From: Nymphaea colorata
Taxonomy: Eukaryota > Streptophyta > Magnoliopsida > Nymphaeales > Nymphaeaceae
Length of the DNA stretch: 64,000 nucleotides
Reading direction: 5' to 3'
Assembly: GCF_008831285.2 (NCBI RefSeq)
Contig: NC_045149.1
Location: 20,661,035-20,725,034 of the forward strand
The notes beneath the pieces were generated by a model that worked only from the letters and a program-made list of their open reading frames with translations, had not been told where the DNA came from and did not search any database. Every line of letters starts with the position of its first letter. Position 1 is the stretch's first letter. A program made the position numbers and the translations under genes. Of the stretch, positions 13,503-30,931 are shown piece by piece.

Positions 13503-13928
13503 ATGTCAAGCAGTCTTGGCTTCATGGCCTCCTTCAGGCCTGGTTCAAGCATCTTTATAGCGCCTAAAGATGCTAAAGTTAAACAGATGCCAGTTGGAGC
13601 TGTTTCAGCAAGATACAAGAAACCATTGGAGGAGCTCTATAATGTTCGAGTCGAAAGGAAAGCATCAGAGGAAAGGCTTGAAGAGCTGGGAGTTTCGAGA
13701 TGGTCAATATGGAAAACTGGCAAGTGTAAGCTGCCATGGGACTGGCATGTGGATCAGCAGGTTTACATTACTGAGGGGAGCGTGAAAGTCTTCCCTGAGG
13801 GCTGCAAGGAGTGCATGGTCTTCAATGCTGGTGACTTGGTTAGGTATCCTAAATGGTTTGAAGCTGACCTTCTGTTTGATGGACCATATCAGGAGCATTA
13901 TAGATTCCGAGCATATGGCGATGATTAA
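13503..13928 (+). CDS. PTAC18: Small plastid cupin (Cupin_3 / DUF861), pTAC18-like
   Basis: Complete 141-residue protein in one coding exon. Residues 1-37 look like a plastid transit peptide (Ser/Ala-rich, basic, no acid before residue 22). A single cupin fold follows from about residue 50: VERKASEERLEELGV, then KTGKCKLPWDWHVDQQVYI, VFPEGC, AGDLVRYPKWFEADL and the terminal FRAYGDD. These blocks match the plant cupin found in plastid transcriptionally active chromosome preparations (pTAC18), as I recall that family. The classic metal-binding His cluster of cupins is not evident, so a catalytic role is not supported. ATG 13503 was chosen because the intron acceptor at 13484 lies just upstream; an in-frame GTG at 13488 lies inside the leader. 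Confidence 0.9.
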   Translation: MSSSLGFMASFRPGSSIFIAPKDAKVKQMPVGAVSARYKKPLEELYNVRVERKASEERLEELGVSRWSIWKTGKCKLPWDWHVDQQVYITEGSVKVFPEGCKECMVFNAGDLVRYPKWFEADLLFDGPYQEHYRFRAYGDD

Positions 13929-16089
13929 GGAACTTTTCCCTGAGTCTGGTAGTTTGCCTGTCCATTGATACACATTTACAGATAGCTGTCTAGCTTAACG
14001 TATAGTACAGCATTTATTTTATGGTATAGTGTTACTTCTTGATGCTAAGAAAAGCATATTGAGTATAATGGATGTGGTTGGGTGCATCTCTTTAGAATGA
14101 GACCCTTCTTGAACCGATTTGATTTCTGATAGGGAGGCCCGGCCAGGGAAGTTGGTTGCTGTCTCAGAGATTTTCAGTCAGGTTCATAAGGGAAATAGAT
14201 CAGAGAATTCTGATGTTTGTTTTCTGTCAAGTTCTTCTCAAAATGGTAGAATGGTTTTGATTACCACCATTACAAAGGGGATGTTACATGCAAAACCAGC
14301 AATTATCCTGAAATTTGCATTATTCAATCTGCAGCTAACTGAAATTGTGTGTACCTTCCTTCCAAATTCACGTCCGAATTATCATGTCCAACTGCGTATA
14401 GAGTGTCCTCTTGATTGTCTATCATGTGGAGATCACTGTTGCCCTGTTCAAATCTCGATCTCCTTATGCCAGTATGAGCAGCTTAGATTCGGGTGAAGTC
14501 CAGCACTACCCTATTCAACTTAATCCTCGATGTCAGGCCTTATTTTTAAATCCCAATCTGGATCCAAGGTCCTTGGATTGCAGTCACATGGCGGACCTGA
14601 GTATAGGTTCAGTTAAGCCCATTTTGGTCAGTAATAAGGCATAAAGTTCCTTGCTAAATCCGACTAAAAGGACATAAAATTGGATTAATAATTATATCCC
14701 ATCCATTTGCACCTCCAGATTTGATGATGACCATTTGCATCTCTAAATATAACAATGACTAAAAGCAGATCGAGTCTCTGTTTACATCCCCAGTGTCAAA
14801 AGATTAGAGGGTTTAACGTCACGTCATGGTTCTTTTTAATTTCGCTGATTAATGGTAAATGGAAGATGAAATTATCGAAAGGGAACACGTCAAGCATAAA
14901 TTTAGTGCCTGGCGTCATGGATCTCAAGTATGCAACTGACAAGCTAGCGTTATCAAGTAACCGTGGAATTTTTTACTCTAACCTCTTATTATTTTGAATA
15001 CCCTGTGAAGCACAGGCATCACCGGCCAGGAATTGCTTCCTCTCCAGTATGTAAAACCTTTGAAATAGAGGACACCTGCTCTTGACATCCTCCACCCTTC
15101 AAATACCATTCACAAGCTGCTTCGACATGCTTATCACCTTTTCCCTGTAGTAACTTATTCTCGTATAGTTGAAGAATTTGATCTTAGAGTTGAAATATTT
15201 GGAGATCTGATTGAAAACTCGATCAACACCAAGAAAGTGCTTAAACAACAGAAACCCTGTACGTCTTGTGACTTCTCTAAGAGGTGGCTCATGGAAGAAG
15301 GCCAAGAGTTTGACAGCAGAGTGCTTCTTTTCATGTAATTTGGCAAGCATTTTGTCTGACCACTGGTAATCAACAACAAACAGAAAAAAAGAGGGTTTTT
15401 TTACCAGGAAATGATGAAAATACTGTGAACCAATCTCGGCCTACCAAGGTTTCTGGTTGAACATCATAGTTGGACAAGGATCCAGGACGCCATGACAAAG
15501 GGGACATGGAAAAAGGAAACAGAAACTCATTATTTTTGCCAATCATCCAACAAAAAGGAGTACATGTATGCAACTCATGTGATGAGGAAATCTGCCAACC
15601 CTGCACACAACGTGGTTGGCAATGTCGAATTGACGATCTTCTACCATGTCACAGTATCATGGTCTCTTTATAAATATGAACTACAGCATCTTTCTCTCAT
15701 TCTCATCATTTCAGAACCAGTAAAAGTGAGCCGATCATGTCCACAAACTTTCCTCTGCTTTTATCGTTTGATTCATGGTAGCGGAAAGAACAAGGTCAAT
15801 CATTGCCACAACGCATCGACCTAGGGATTGTTTCACCTGGCAAAGGGTTAGTCAGTGGTTAGATCAGGTAGATGAGGAAGGTGCATATCATATTTCTCAA
15901 CAGAAAAAGTACACTACAAAGATCATAAAAGGTCACAGACAAGATGCATATAATGCATAAATTACTCGCACGACCTTGGGATCGGCAGATTCAACGATGG
16001 TCAAATCCAATTGAATCTATGCCATGCAGCAAAAGAAAGATAAAATGAAGTAGAAGAAGAGGATGGTGGATAACCTGCACAATCAGAAT
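13929..16089. other. Region between cupin and ARF genes; no recognised gene
   Basis: The cupin 3' UTR probably takes up the first 100-200 bp. A minus-strand open frame at 15099-15350 is described separately. Other open stretches here lack codon bias, splice structure or family resemblance. Confidence 0.5.
15099..15350 (-). other. Unassigned open reading frame, 83 residues
   Basis: Minus-strand frame with ATG at 15350. The product is basic and aromatic (for example FLLFKHFLGVDRVFNQ then KYFNSKIKFFNYTR), more protein-like than its surroundings, but I recognise no family and no neighbouring exon. It could be a decayed gene fragment or chance. Confidence 0.2.
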
Positions 16090-20131
<4,042 letters not shown>

Positions 20132-22664
20132 CTCTGGCTTGTTGCCAGACCAATACCCACCACCTTATAGGGACGATACTGTTACAGAATGTGAAGATCA
20201 GACCACCAAGTGATGGGAAATCCCCATCTAACCGATCTAACTCAATCTGGGGGCTATCAATTAAAAACAGAAGGCCACCCACCTATGATCCCTTCACTCT
20301 TTCCCTTCGTTCACTCCCTCTTCACATCTCTCTTCGTGCAGTAGTCCCCATCTGTTGCTCTTCTCTCTCCTTTTTTATGATTTTTGCCCTCTCGCTCCCC
20401 AATAATCTGCCTCCTGTGTCACTGCCTCTGCCACCGATTCTCGTTCTTCTCTTCTGCTTTCCTTGATTCCAGTTACTCAATCCCCAGGAATAGCCAGAAG
20501 ATGAGAAGGCAATTCTCTCTCTCTCCTTCTCTCTCTCTCTCTCTCTACCAGCTAGGCTCTGACCCGGCTCCCTTCCTCCACATTCTGACCTGGCTTTACA
20601 GGAAAGGTCCCACAGTTCCCACAGTCCCACTTCCCTTGAATGCGTTCGGTTTGTGTGGGCTCAGTGAATTTGGATCTGTATCATTTCGATCAAGCATGTT
20701 CCGGGATATTTCTGTAAACTGATCTGTTTGAACCCAAAACCATATCTCTAACCTTTCCGCATTTCACTGTAAAATCCTTCTCACGGCATTTACGTAGCCT
20801 CGGCTACCACAATTTGACATAAATAAATTTTAATGGTCAAAATCAAAGTTTTGAGTCTCTTGTCTTTGTCTATGGAACAGGGCGTGGAGACAGACTTAAA
20901 ATACATGGAACAAAGATGCCAGGATTAGAGATATTCCTTTGACTAAGCCAAAAGCAAATGTCTTTGGCATTCATAAAAAACCAACAAAAAAGGCCTCCGG
21001 TTAACTCCGTGGATCCGATGGGAGGAGTTTTGCTCATTCGGCAAAGGCCACAATGCCAAAGTTCAACTATTCTTAAAGCTAAGAATCTCACTAGTTCACA
21101 ATGTCAAAAAGTACGGGGTTAAATTGTAGATATGAGTTAATCAAATACATTCTCGGTAATGTTAAACCACCCACGGGAATTACTGTATCATTTATAATTC
21201 ATCTAAAAATTTCCACCAATACCATTCATCATAAAATCGAAAAGATGTATGAAAACGAGCGAAATTACTATAGAACATCGAAAGTTCCATCCACAGATGA
21301 AATCAATCAACAGCCAGGGAAAAAGAACAGTGATTTTAGTGGAGATGTATCATCATTCATTTAACATTGTCTACGTTGGGTTTCGTTCTTGTTTGACGAT
21401 CATACACAATTTTCAGCAATTCAAACATTCCAGCCTGCATACAAGCACCACGCATGAAGAAACGATGGTGAAGGTCGGCACAGAAAACGAACACCTCCAG
21501 AACATCCACGGTTCCCCGGACAATTTGAAAACACATGCGCCCCCATAACCAAATGATTTTCCTTCACAGAATAAAACCAGCCTTTTGTAACATAGCCCGA
21601 GAAGAACGCCACTTAAGGAGGCCATGATCTATGGCTCGCATCAAGCAGTCAGAAGATTCTGTTGTTAATATACCTCGCCTTAATCATTAACATGCTGCAT
21701 ATTTGAATCAAAGCCAGTTCAGTATAGCAAGACAAAGAGGGCACTGTCACAAATGTACAATTATCAAAAACTTGAGCAGCCAGTGAGAAACAAATATACC
21801 GAACAAATGGAATTCGAGAAGAGAAAATGTAATATGCTTATGACATATACTGAGTTTTGTTTTTGAATAAAAATGGAATCCACTAATATGCTTCAGGAAT
21901 TCAATTACAGACGATTCCTGCAATCAAAATTTCCTGGTTTTACATGCACAAGGCAGTTGGTTGATCAACTCGAAAACAGAGAAGTGACATTAGAGAAAAG
22001 AGATGAAGCCTTAAAATATAGCAACAAAAGATCAAGATATCTCTCAACACATCTCTTCTCTTAACCTCAGCACAAAGCAAAACCCATCTAAAGGATGCCA
22101 GATGAGGTTGGCCTTACTATTGATCTCACAATCAGAGAGGTCCACACAACTGCTGATCTGAAGATGAATTGAGCACATTACTGTGAATGCACCACACAGT
22201 TGACCTATATGAAGAATATCAAAGAACTAAAATTGACGGCTTGCAGTGAGCCATTTAAACAAGTTTTATGGAAGGTTGAACCTTATCCTTTAATGAATAG
22301 GACAAGGCATCTCTAACTTGATTCCATCTTAATGTAAAGGCACCTCAACTTTTGTTCGTAGGTCAAATGCAATAAATGGGCCAAGTATAAAATGTCAGAA
22401 ACTACCTCTTAAGAGAGCCAGCTGTCATGGAATCACAGTCAGTTCATTAGTTATTAACATCATATGCAAATAGTGGTATGTGTTGGTGAATTCTATCATG
22501 TGCATCTTGGCCATATTCAAACAGACCATACAAAAATACATCCTAACAGCACCATAAAGACCACAAATCTAAGAAATTCAAACCAAATTCAACCATAAGC
22601 TGCACATAATCAAAAGATAGACTTACAGCTCAGCATTTAGAGATGCTTGTAGTTGACATCTTAA
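20132..22664. other. ARF upstream region and downstream flank of the B3 gene
   Basis: A pyrimidine-rich tract around 20500-20550 (CT repeats, plus strand) sits above the ARF start and probably belongs to its leader or core promoter. The rest is AT-rich, with no supported gene on either strand. Confidence 0.5.
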
Positions 22665-24547
22665 TCACAAAATCAGGATGGCCTTCTCAGGCGTGGATCC
22701 ATTTATCTCAGTTACAGAATGCCTCTTTGACTTTAAAGGATCTCTACAAGAAGTCATATCAAGAACATCCGTGCCCTGCTAAAATGAAGCTAACACTAAG
22801 ATAAAAATCTTGGCTAGATCTGTGTGATCTCAAGCCAATACATTGACCAGACTGCATAATTAACACCTTAGTAATAACAAAATGCTGATATTGTAACATA
22901 ACATTCCAAATTACAGTTTAGGAACCAATAATCATGCAGAAGTTTGACAGCTTACAACTACTTGAAAGTTATACCTCAGTAACAAAACTCTTGGAAGAAC
23001 TACATTTTTCCCTCAACCTCTGACAACTGTCCTCAGCAACTTCATCCTCACATTCATTTCTTGATACTTCAAGGTCGCACATATAAATGTTCGACAGAGA
23101 GGCATTCTCTTTCGGATTGCATGTGATGGAATTCTTATCCTCCACTAGAACTGGCTTGAAACAAATTTTTTCACATGCACTTCTATCAAATATTTTGATG
23201 TCAAATTGCATACTACCATCATACCGGAAAACAAGAAACTCTCCGGTTTGTAAATAATGATGCTCAACAAATTCACGCCAACCATTCTGAAAATACATGC
23301 TATAGCTGTCTTTAAGAACTTCTATATCCTGGTAACATCCAACTGAAGTGTTCAAAGTGGCATCATTAGAATCGTCATCCTCAATTAATCTTGCAAAGGC
23401 TGGAGGGATGTACTACAAAAAATAAAACAGAAGCCACAGAACAATGCTCATGAAATCAATCAGAAGAAGTTTAGAACAAAAAGAGAGCAAACTCCAGCTG
23501 ATATGCTTGGTACATAATATACACAAGTACAATCTACATGGCAACTTGCAAACACAACAGCACTTTGCCATTACTATGTCAAATTAGACAGCTTATCATA
23601 AAAATTCATTCTATTGGAATTTTTCACATGAAAGAAGAAAAGCAGCAAACAAGAAAACATCATCCAGTCGTTTGTAAAATGTGTCCTAAAGTAAAGCTAC
23701 ATGGAAACAAAACGGAAAATACAAGAAAACATAATACGAAAGAATAACGTGAGAGAATCAGGGAGATCTGATTCATATGACTCATGCATGCACACAAATC
23801 TTGCTAACGATATTATGTTATCCTTGGTAAGCAAGAAACTACGGGTGGGGGTGTGCCAACTTTTAATATCAAAAGCAAGATATAAACAGCAAAAGACAGA
23901 ACATAACATACAGTTTACGAATATTCTAATGATTTATGACTCATTTGATAAACAACCAACTTGAATATGATGTGCATGCAAGTGCGGTCGACCGCATTTG
24001 ACATTAAAAACGAATGAATTTGGCGAGTCGGAGTAGCACCAACATCTGGTGCAAGGGGGGTGCAGCGGCGTGGCAAAGCAGCTCCGTTACAGCGTTTAGG
24101 ACGTAAGTCGGTCGACGTAAGTAGAACACAGAAAACAACTACGAGCAACATTTTCATCCTCAAGTTTCTTCAGCCCTCAAAAAAGCAACTCGAATGAAGA
24201 AACAGGACACCCATATGGACAAATAACCGACAACTGTTCCTATTATAAAAGAAAACATTAAAAAGAAAAGGCTTCCAGATAAAAAACGATGGTGGGACGA
24301 AAGCTTTCAACACCCTCTTCCATCTGTAGTCGAACCCAAACGCAGAACCCCACCAAGAAAGATGAGAACAGCGAACCACTTTAGAAATAGGAGACAAGGA
24401 AAGAAAAAACGAAGAGTAAGAGGAGGTTACAAGCTTCGAATGGAAGTCCCCTATTAGGACTTTGAAGAAGTACATTCCCACCGCCTTGCTCGCTGCCTTG
24501 TGACTTTCCGGCTGACCTCCACTGCTTTGGCGCCTCTTCCTCACCAT
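22665..24547 (-). CDS. B3-domain transcription factor, REM-like, single B3
   Basis: DNA-binding nuclear protein. Exons: 24431-24547 (39 codons), 22975-23412 (146 codons), and a likely last exon 22665-22775 ending in TGA, total about 221 residues. Both intron junctions are phase 0. The B3 fold spans about residues 25-120: YFFKVLIGDFHSKL, then YIPPAFARLI across the first intron, MYFQNGWREFVEHHYL, GEFLVFRYDGS and FDIKIFDRSACEK. These are hallmark B3/REM blocks with the DNA-backbone loop positions kept. The N-terminus (RKRRQ) is a short basic cluster. The C-terminal part is acidic and low in structure, with no second B3 domain visible. Exon 3 is less certain than the first two; further 3' exons would change only the tail. 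ATG 24547 is the first in frame and directly precedes the fold. Confidence 0.86.
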
Positions 24548-25768
24548 GCTTTTTCTTTCCTCAAAGAGAAGGAGCCACAGAACAGCAAAGGAAACGCACC
24601 AACTCTTCTCACCCCCTCTCCCGCGATGGGCTCACCGAGTTGCCAGCGCGCAGAAGAAAATCAATGCAGTCTGCTTACTCGATTTCCGAAACCATTCGGG
24701 AGCCGCAGCCGTCGTATCGGTCACGAAAGGAGAGAAAGATTTTTGGAAATTCTCTGCCCCAAGTTTTACGTAAGAACAGATGACAGCCGGAATTTCTGCC
24801 GCCTCCCTCACCGGAATTTAAAGAGACGACAATAAAGTGTTTCAAATCGGCTGCCTAATAAGACATACAATTTAAAAGACTTTCGGGTGCCGCACCCGTC
24901 GTATCGATCACGAAAGGAGAGAAAGATTTTTGGAAATTGTCTGCCCCTTGATTTACGTAAGATGCCAGCAGGAATTTCTCCCGCCTCCCTCACCGGAATT
25001 TTAAGGAGACGATAATTCTTAAATTGTTTCTAAACGACTGCCTAACAAGATATACATTTTAGAAAACTGCAAGACATAAAAAGTTAACGCGCAAGGGATA
25101 TATATAAATATGTATTGTAGACAATTTTTTTTCTTTAAATTTCTCACTTTATTGAGACATTTAGTTTAGAGTTTTCATTATTTAATGAAGAATTAAGACA
25201 TTAGTTTGAGTAGTTCAACGAAAAAAGATAATCAAAATTATTCGCATTATCAAGTGGTTGAGATTGATGGGTGTTAATTATTTGGCTATACAACAACATT
25301 TAGCCGTGATTTTACATATAATTCATGCACCTTAACTTCGTTCTCATGACCATCATGTCCATTAATTACAAGTAATATTTTGAGTACCACAATCTTATTC
25401 CCATGGGATATAATAAATCCGCCGACAAAGTACTTTGTTTATAACAAAAAAAAAAAAACGAAGGCGTCAGATCTGGTATGAAGGTTTTGGATTCAATCCG
25501 GATCAGATCCAATGCTTCCCCAAAGCTGCTATTGGCTGATAAAAGCAACTATATCAATGGGCTAACTGAACTAATACATTTTTTGGATCTCCAGAGTTCC
25601 TGATAAGAAAATGGGATCATTACAGGGAAGATGAAATGTTCTTGCATGGTTCCACCATGGCTTCTGTGCTTGGTACCATTGGGCATAGCTAGTTACATTT
25701 CTTGGCTGACTACATGGTTCTAACTTAATGGGTACAACCATATAAGCTCTGTCTTGTCTTGGCCTGGT
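24548..25768. other. Upstream region of the B3 gene and 3' flank of pectate lyase gene
   Basis: Contains the 187-bp tandem duplication 24695-25070. The remainder is AT-rich with no supported gene. Confidence 0.55.
24695..25070. repeat. 187-bp tandem duplication upstream of the B3 gene
   Basis: ttcggg at 24695 and 24882 start two copies. Shared blocks include gtcgtatcg, cacgaaaggagagaaagat, ttttggaaatt and gcctccctcaccggaattt. The copies differ at scattered bases and by small indels. Together they lie about 150-520 bp upstream of the B3 start codon and may therefore double a promoter segment. Confidence 0.88.
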
Positions 25769-26084
25769 TCAGCATGGATATCCCGGCAGGCAGCGGAGCG
25801 CGCCGGCGTTTCTGGTTATGGACGAAACTGCGTGTCCGCCGACGGCCGGGAACATCTCCTCCGGCTTGTATCCAGGCAGTGCAGCTCCTTTGCCACTCTG
25901 TGTGAAGTAGGCTCCATTAGACAAAACATCATTCACTGATACCCAATTCCCTGGATTCATGTTCGCGCCGCTGTTCATGCGCCGCGTCACCTGCACCGAC
26001 TTTAGGTTAGGCTCAAGCGACGGAATAAAAGTTTTTTTCCATTCTCTTATATATTAACTGATTTATTCTATGTGCCTTACTCAC

Positions 26085-26177
<93 letters not shown>

Positions 26178-27808
26178 GAGAGAGAGAAAGTTACCCAACC
26201 ATGTACATATGAATAGACATAAAAGAAAAAGATGAAAACTAATATTAGATGACAATGTTTATTTTTTTTCTCTTAATTATCGTAGATTGGATGGTCCTGA
26301 TTAGATTAAATGGCTGAGTAACTCTAAAAAATAGTTACCTATCAATTTTACCATTAGTTTTGAAATAATATATACTTAAAAGAAAAACAAGAAAAAAAAT
26401 ATGATGAACATACTATTAATTTATATATATATATATTATTTTTTATCAATTGAAGCAAATAAATGACCTTGGTAAGGTAGTTGGATGACTCTAAATAGTT
26501 AAAGCCGTTATATACATATATATATATATATAGTGAGAGAGAGAAGGTAGAGTTTTACCTCTTTGTTATCTGATCTTGGTGCAATGAAGAGATTGCCTTC
26601 ACTTCTTATCGTAGGCTCTGCGCTTCCTCCAATAGCATAAAGCACCCAGTTCTGATAGTAATTGTTCACAACATGTGCATATCCATGGCGAACCCTGCAT
26701 ACATCATCATCATCATATATACATCCATGCAAAACTATATATATATATATATATATCTTTATGGCAAAATAATATAGTAAGGTGTATGTAGATTTTTGTA
26801 AGGTTGTAGTATGTTCAGTACGGCGAATATATTGTATTGAACAAATAAAACTTGGTTGGCATATGAAAATCTAAATATTTATTTGAAGAAGAGAAAGATA
26901 TGTAGTATAAAGTCGGATAAATGACCTTGGCATCCTTTGGTAGCATTTTGGGCCGAAGCGGTTGAATGCAACAGTGACTCTCATGGATTTGTCCTCACTG
27001 AACCTATCGTCATGGCCCAATAGCATCACCTTCACATGGTTTCGGAGCCAATTGTTCGAAATTGTTATCGCCGTCGATCCACGTGTCACATCTATCAATC
27101 CATCTTGACACGCGTACAAAGTGTTGTGATCGATCCAGATCTTCGAACTCCCGGACATCGCAATCGCATCCCCATCAGATTTTCCGAGTTGAACTATCTT
27201 CATACCTGGATCGGATCATCAGATCTTCTGCTTATGTAAAAAGGAAAGAAAAGGAAAGGAAAAGACAAGCTCAGCTGAGTTTTTGCACCTGGGCCTAAAA
27301 CTGGGCCCGGATTTGATGTAACACAATGGTGGATCCGCAGCCCATGCACGACGACATTGCTCACATCTCGAAGCAATATTCCAGATCCATGCGCAATCTG
27401 AACGTTCACACCACGGCCGTCGATCGTTGTGAAGCTACTCACAAGCAACGGCATCCGAAGGTTGATCACCATGTCCCTTTGGAAAGTGATCCATCTATGT
27501 CCCAAAGCAGCTCCGTACCGCAAACTCCCCGGCTGCGGGTTGATCGGGTCGTCTGCCGGAGTAGTCACCACATATTCCTGGATCTTTTGCCCGGAATTTC
27601 CGGTCATTTTTCCGGCAAATCCAACAGAACACGTGGCTAGCTTCATCCTGTTATGGATCCAAGTTGGGTCCCTTCTCCAGCAGCTGTCTATAACATTCAT
27701 GGATGCCTTTGTTCTACTTGCATAGACTTGGCTGGAAAGCTGAAGAAGTAGTAGAAACAACAACATTATAAAGGAATGGTGCTTCAAGAAAGTATTAGGT
27801 GACTCCAT
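25769..27808 (-). CDS. Pectate lyase (polysaccharide lyase family 1), secreted
   Basis: Cuts de-esterified homogalacturonan of the cell wall by calcium-dependent beta-elimination. Exons 27289-27808, 26926-27205, 26559-26694, 25769-25990; frames join cleanly to 385 residues. A signal peptide is clear: a hydrophobic core at residues 14-24 ends near VYAS (28-31). Conserved PL1 blocks: [26 protein letters not shown] at 197-200, [11 protein letters not shown] at 208-218, MLLGHDD near 234-240 and the catalytic RMPRVR (RxPxxR) at 264-269, followed by [10 protein letters not shown] and [11 protein letters not shown]. The segment before MLLGHDD reads NHVKV, with Val where many plant members have an acidic residue or Asn. 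Start ATG 27808 precedes the signal peptide; the frame stays open upstream without another ATG. Confidence 0.95.
26091..26172. repeat. (CT)n(AT)n microsatellite inside a pectate lyase intron
   Basis: A short CT run followed by about 70 bp of AT dinucleotides, within intron 25991-26558. Confidence 0.93.
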
Positions 27809-29860
27809 GGAGATATGTAGAGAGAGAGATGACAACTAGAGATATGTTCTTGCTTTAATAGAAGAATTTGTAGGGAGAGATGATGTCTCTTTGAGAAGGT
27901 TGGTTTCTAGAGAGAGAGTGAGAGAGAGTTGTTTGTTTGTGTTGGTTGAAGGAGGAGTTCAGATTTGTAACTATCCCAACTTCTCTTGTTACCTCGAAAA
28001 CTTGGAGGGTAATGGTTTCCTATTTTTTGACACCTGAAAACAGATTTTTTTTCCTCCATTTAAAACTAAAAAAAAAAAAATCACATGTTTCCTTTAGATT
28101 GTAATGTTTGAAACTGACAAACTGTTATTAACCAGATAATTGAAAGGCATTAAATTGGTATTTGATAAGAAAAACATTGTGTTCTTGGAATATGTTTTCC
28201 ATATCTTTGTTGTAGGGAACATGGTGTGATCAGATCAAACATTTGATTGTTAGATCCAAAAGCTTCATCCCTAATTATATCGTGTTTCATAAACCAAAAT
28301 CGCGGTGTTCTTATTTAAAAACATAATATTCTTCTTACAAAACACCCTTTTGTACTTTGAGTATTAAACTCTTAACCTCTTTTTTTTAAAAAAAAAAATT
28401 CAAGTGGATCGAGCTCTATGCCCATTGATGTTCGGGTTGTTTAATTTATTAATTTAGCCGTTATTTGTTGCTGCCGTTTTATTTATTTATTTATTTATCG
28501 CGTAAATTCGTTTAATGAACTAATTATTTAGTTCAGTTATCACATGGCAACGCGTGAAACCGTCCAGCAATAAATTGGGATGTTCGGGTTGAGATCCAAA
28601 TCCATAGAATAAAGAGCGACCCGGGTCGGGCACAAACCGTTCATCATTGTGAAAAATATTGATGGATATAAAAAGAAAAGGGCAAAATTTTGACTTAAAG
28701 ATAATCATTTTTTTTAATTAAATTGAGTTTATTATAGTTTAAAAGTGACACTTTAATGCAGCTAAAAACATATGCTTGAAAAACCCACGTGAACTTTGTT
28801 CATTAATGATCCCTGCTTTTAAAATATTTAATATTCATAAATGCTTCTCTCTTATGTTTTGAAATAATAAATATTTTCAAATGAATGACGAGATGTGCTT
28901 GTAAGAAGCTAGCACAGTCGCATTCATTACAGTTTTTAAACTGTAATTATTTTTCTTTAGTACAAAACGACATTCTTGCCCTTTGAATGTTGCGCATAAT
29001 TTTTTTCCTTTTTAATAAACTTTAATTAGGATTTCGCAAGTTCTCTCTCTCTCTCTTACCTTCAACTGATCCTAATTCTCTTTTCTTAAATTGCTGGTTA
29101 ATATACATATATAAATTATATGCTGTCTTGTACCAGATGTTGTCGTATGAAAAAGAGAATTGAAATTATAAAAATTTGTTGCTAAAACTAGTATAAATTG
29201 TTGTTAAAAGTAATGTGAACCATTTATTGCATCATAAACTGTCACTAATGCTCATGTGATGCCTGGTTTTTAGTAATAATTTTTAATTTTTAGCCATTTA
29301 ACAATATTTGGTCCATAACAAAAAAAAAAACTATCTATATACACACGAGAAATCATGAGAAATGATGTTGTCATTGCTATATAGCAAGGGTCATTCATTG
29401 TTTTATTATTGAAATACATAACTGAAGTAAAAAAAATGGCTAACTTAATACATGTTTCCTCATCTCAAGTCACTCTTATGATTATATCTATGAGGTTAAA
29501 CTGCATAAAAATCACTTTAATAATTATTTTTAGTAGGTCTGGCTTTTTGTCACTTACCTATTCTCTCTCTCTCTCTCTCAGGAGAGAGGGAAAAGAGGGG
29601 GATGGATAATTGGAAAAAAAAAAGGAAAAGAAAACCATGAAGTTTAATTATCTAGCACCGGTTCACATTTTTTTTCTCTTTTCATTATAGCCGTTCAAAG
29701 ATAAAAAAAAAAAAAATCGATAGCAGAAAAATCAATCTTAAAAAAAAACTTCAATTAAGATACAATTTACATTAAATTACTATTTATGAATATAATAGGA
29801 TATTCATATTTTATTTATAATATTTTTAACACAAAATTAAGAGGTTCAGGTTTTGTCTCT

Positions 29861-29946
29861 TGTTTTAGTGGTCTAGTATATATACGTGACTCTAGCTTTT
29901 TAGAGTTGTTTTAGTGGTCTAACGTGACTCTAGCTTTTTAGAGTTA
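29861..29946. repeat. Short direct duplication
   Basis: tgttttagtggtcta and cgtgactctagctttttaga occur twice in the same order; the first copy has an extra tatatata-type insert. Confidence 0.75.
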
Positions 29947-30102
29947 CATAACCATTTAATTTGCATGTTTGATCCAAAATATGATGAACGATTAAGAGAA
30001 AAATAAAGACACAAAAAAATGAAAACCATTTTCGTTATGTAATATTAGTTTACATATTTTTCTGTTCTCAATCATTCATCTGTTTTATATGGATGACATT
30101 GG

Positions 30103-30168
<66 letters not shown>
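30103..30168. repeat. (TA)n microsatellite
   Basis: About 66 bp of TA dinucleotides. Confidence 0.95.
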
Positions 30169-30170
<2 letters not shown>

Positions 30171-30364
30171 CTACACACACACTTGGTCATACGTCCTGAA
30201 TTAAGTTATTTTATGTTTGATTCTCACAATTTCTTATGAGCTCCTTGTGGTGCCCACATTCCTTGTTGGGTTCCTGGTGTTGTTTGCCATAAAGCCATGT
30301 CTAAACCTGGATCCGATTAAGCAGGTCCCATATTCTTCAGCAGATCCAGTTAAATTGATCTCAA

Positions 30365-30635
30365 ATGGCCATGCTCAAACGGGTGGGTCTGGGGCACGTA
30401 TGTCGCATGTCTGCAGTTCGACTCGTGAGGGCCTATGTTCTTATATTGCAAAAGATATGTGGGTCCTTTGTGGAAGTTGAAACTCATGGAGATCTCACCG
30501 TTGGCCGTCAAGGGAGGGAACGGAGGTGGGCTTTGGCTCTCGCTTGGGTGGTAATCGTACCGTTGGTACCGATATATGTGGACCGTCAAGGGAGGGTACG
30601 GAGGTGGGCTTTGGCTCTCACTTGGGTGGTGAGAT
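30365..30635 (+). mobile_element. SINE-like sequence with duplicated tail module
   Basis: The stretch gcagttcgactcgtg resembles a polymerase III B box (GTTCGANTC core), about 40 bp after a weak A-box-like segment. A 48-bp module starting ccgtcaagggaggg occurs at 30505 and again at 30583 (period 78). A related module ends in poly(A) at 31596-31673, supporting a retroposon origin. No target duplication was found. Confidence 0.4.
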
Positions 30636-30931
30636 TAATTATGTCGCTCACCCGAAAACTCAATAGATCTTGAATGTGGCAGAATTCTATCTGTTTACAC
30701 CTTCAATATGATTGAGGTTCATGAGAAACTTGCTCCTGATGATGATGAGCTCTAGAAAGAAAAGCAAATTAGGAGTATGATTGAGGAATATGGGAGACAT
30801 GATGAGATGAACAGCCTAAAAGGAACCCTATTCTATACGAACTCGAGAGCCGTGAAAGCTCATCCCATTAAATGGCATATGAGGCTAAAGGCAATCTACC
30901 ATGAAGGACAAACATATTAAGATAAGACCAT

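Noticed and set aside
21413-21625. Cys-rich minus-strand open frames downstream of the B3 gene
   Set aside because: No start context, splice signals or family resemblance; probably chance.
27326-27725. Long plus-strand open frames opposite pectate lyase exon 1
   Set aside because: They are antisense to an exon with unmistakable PL1 motifs; codon structure of the real gene explains them.
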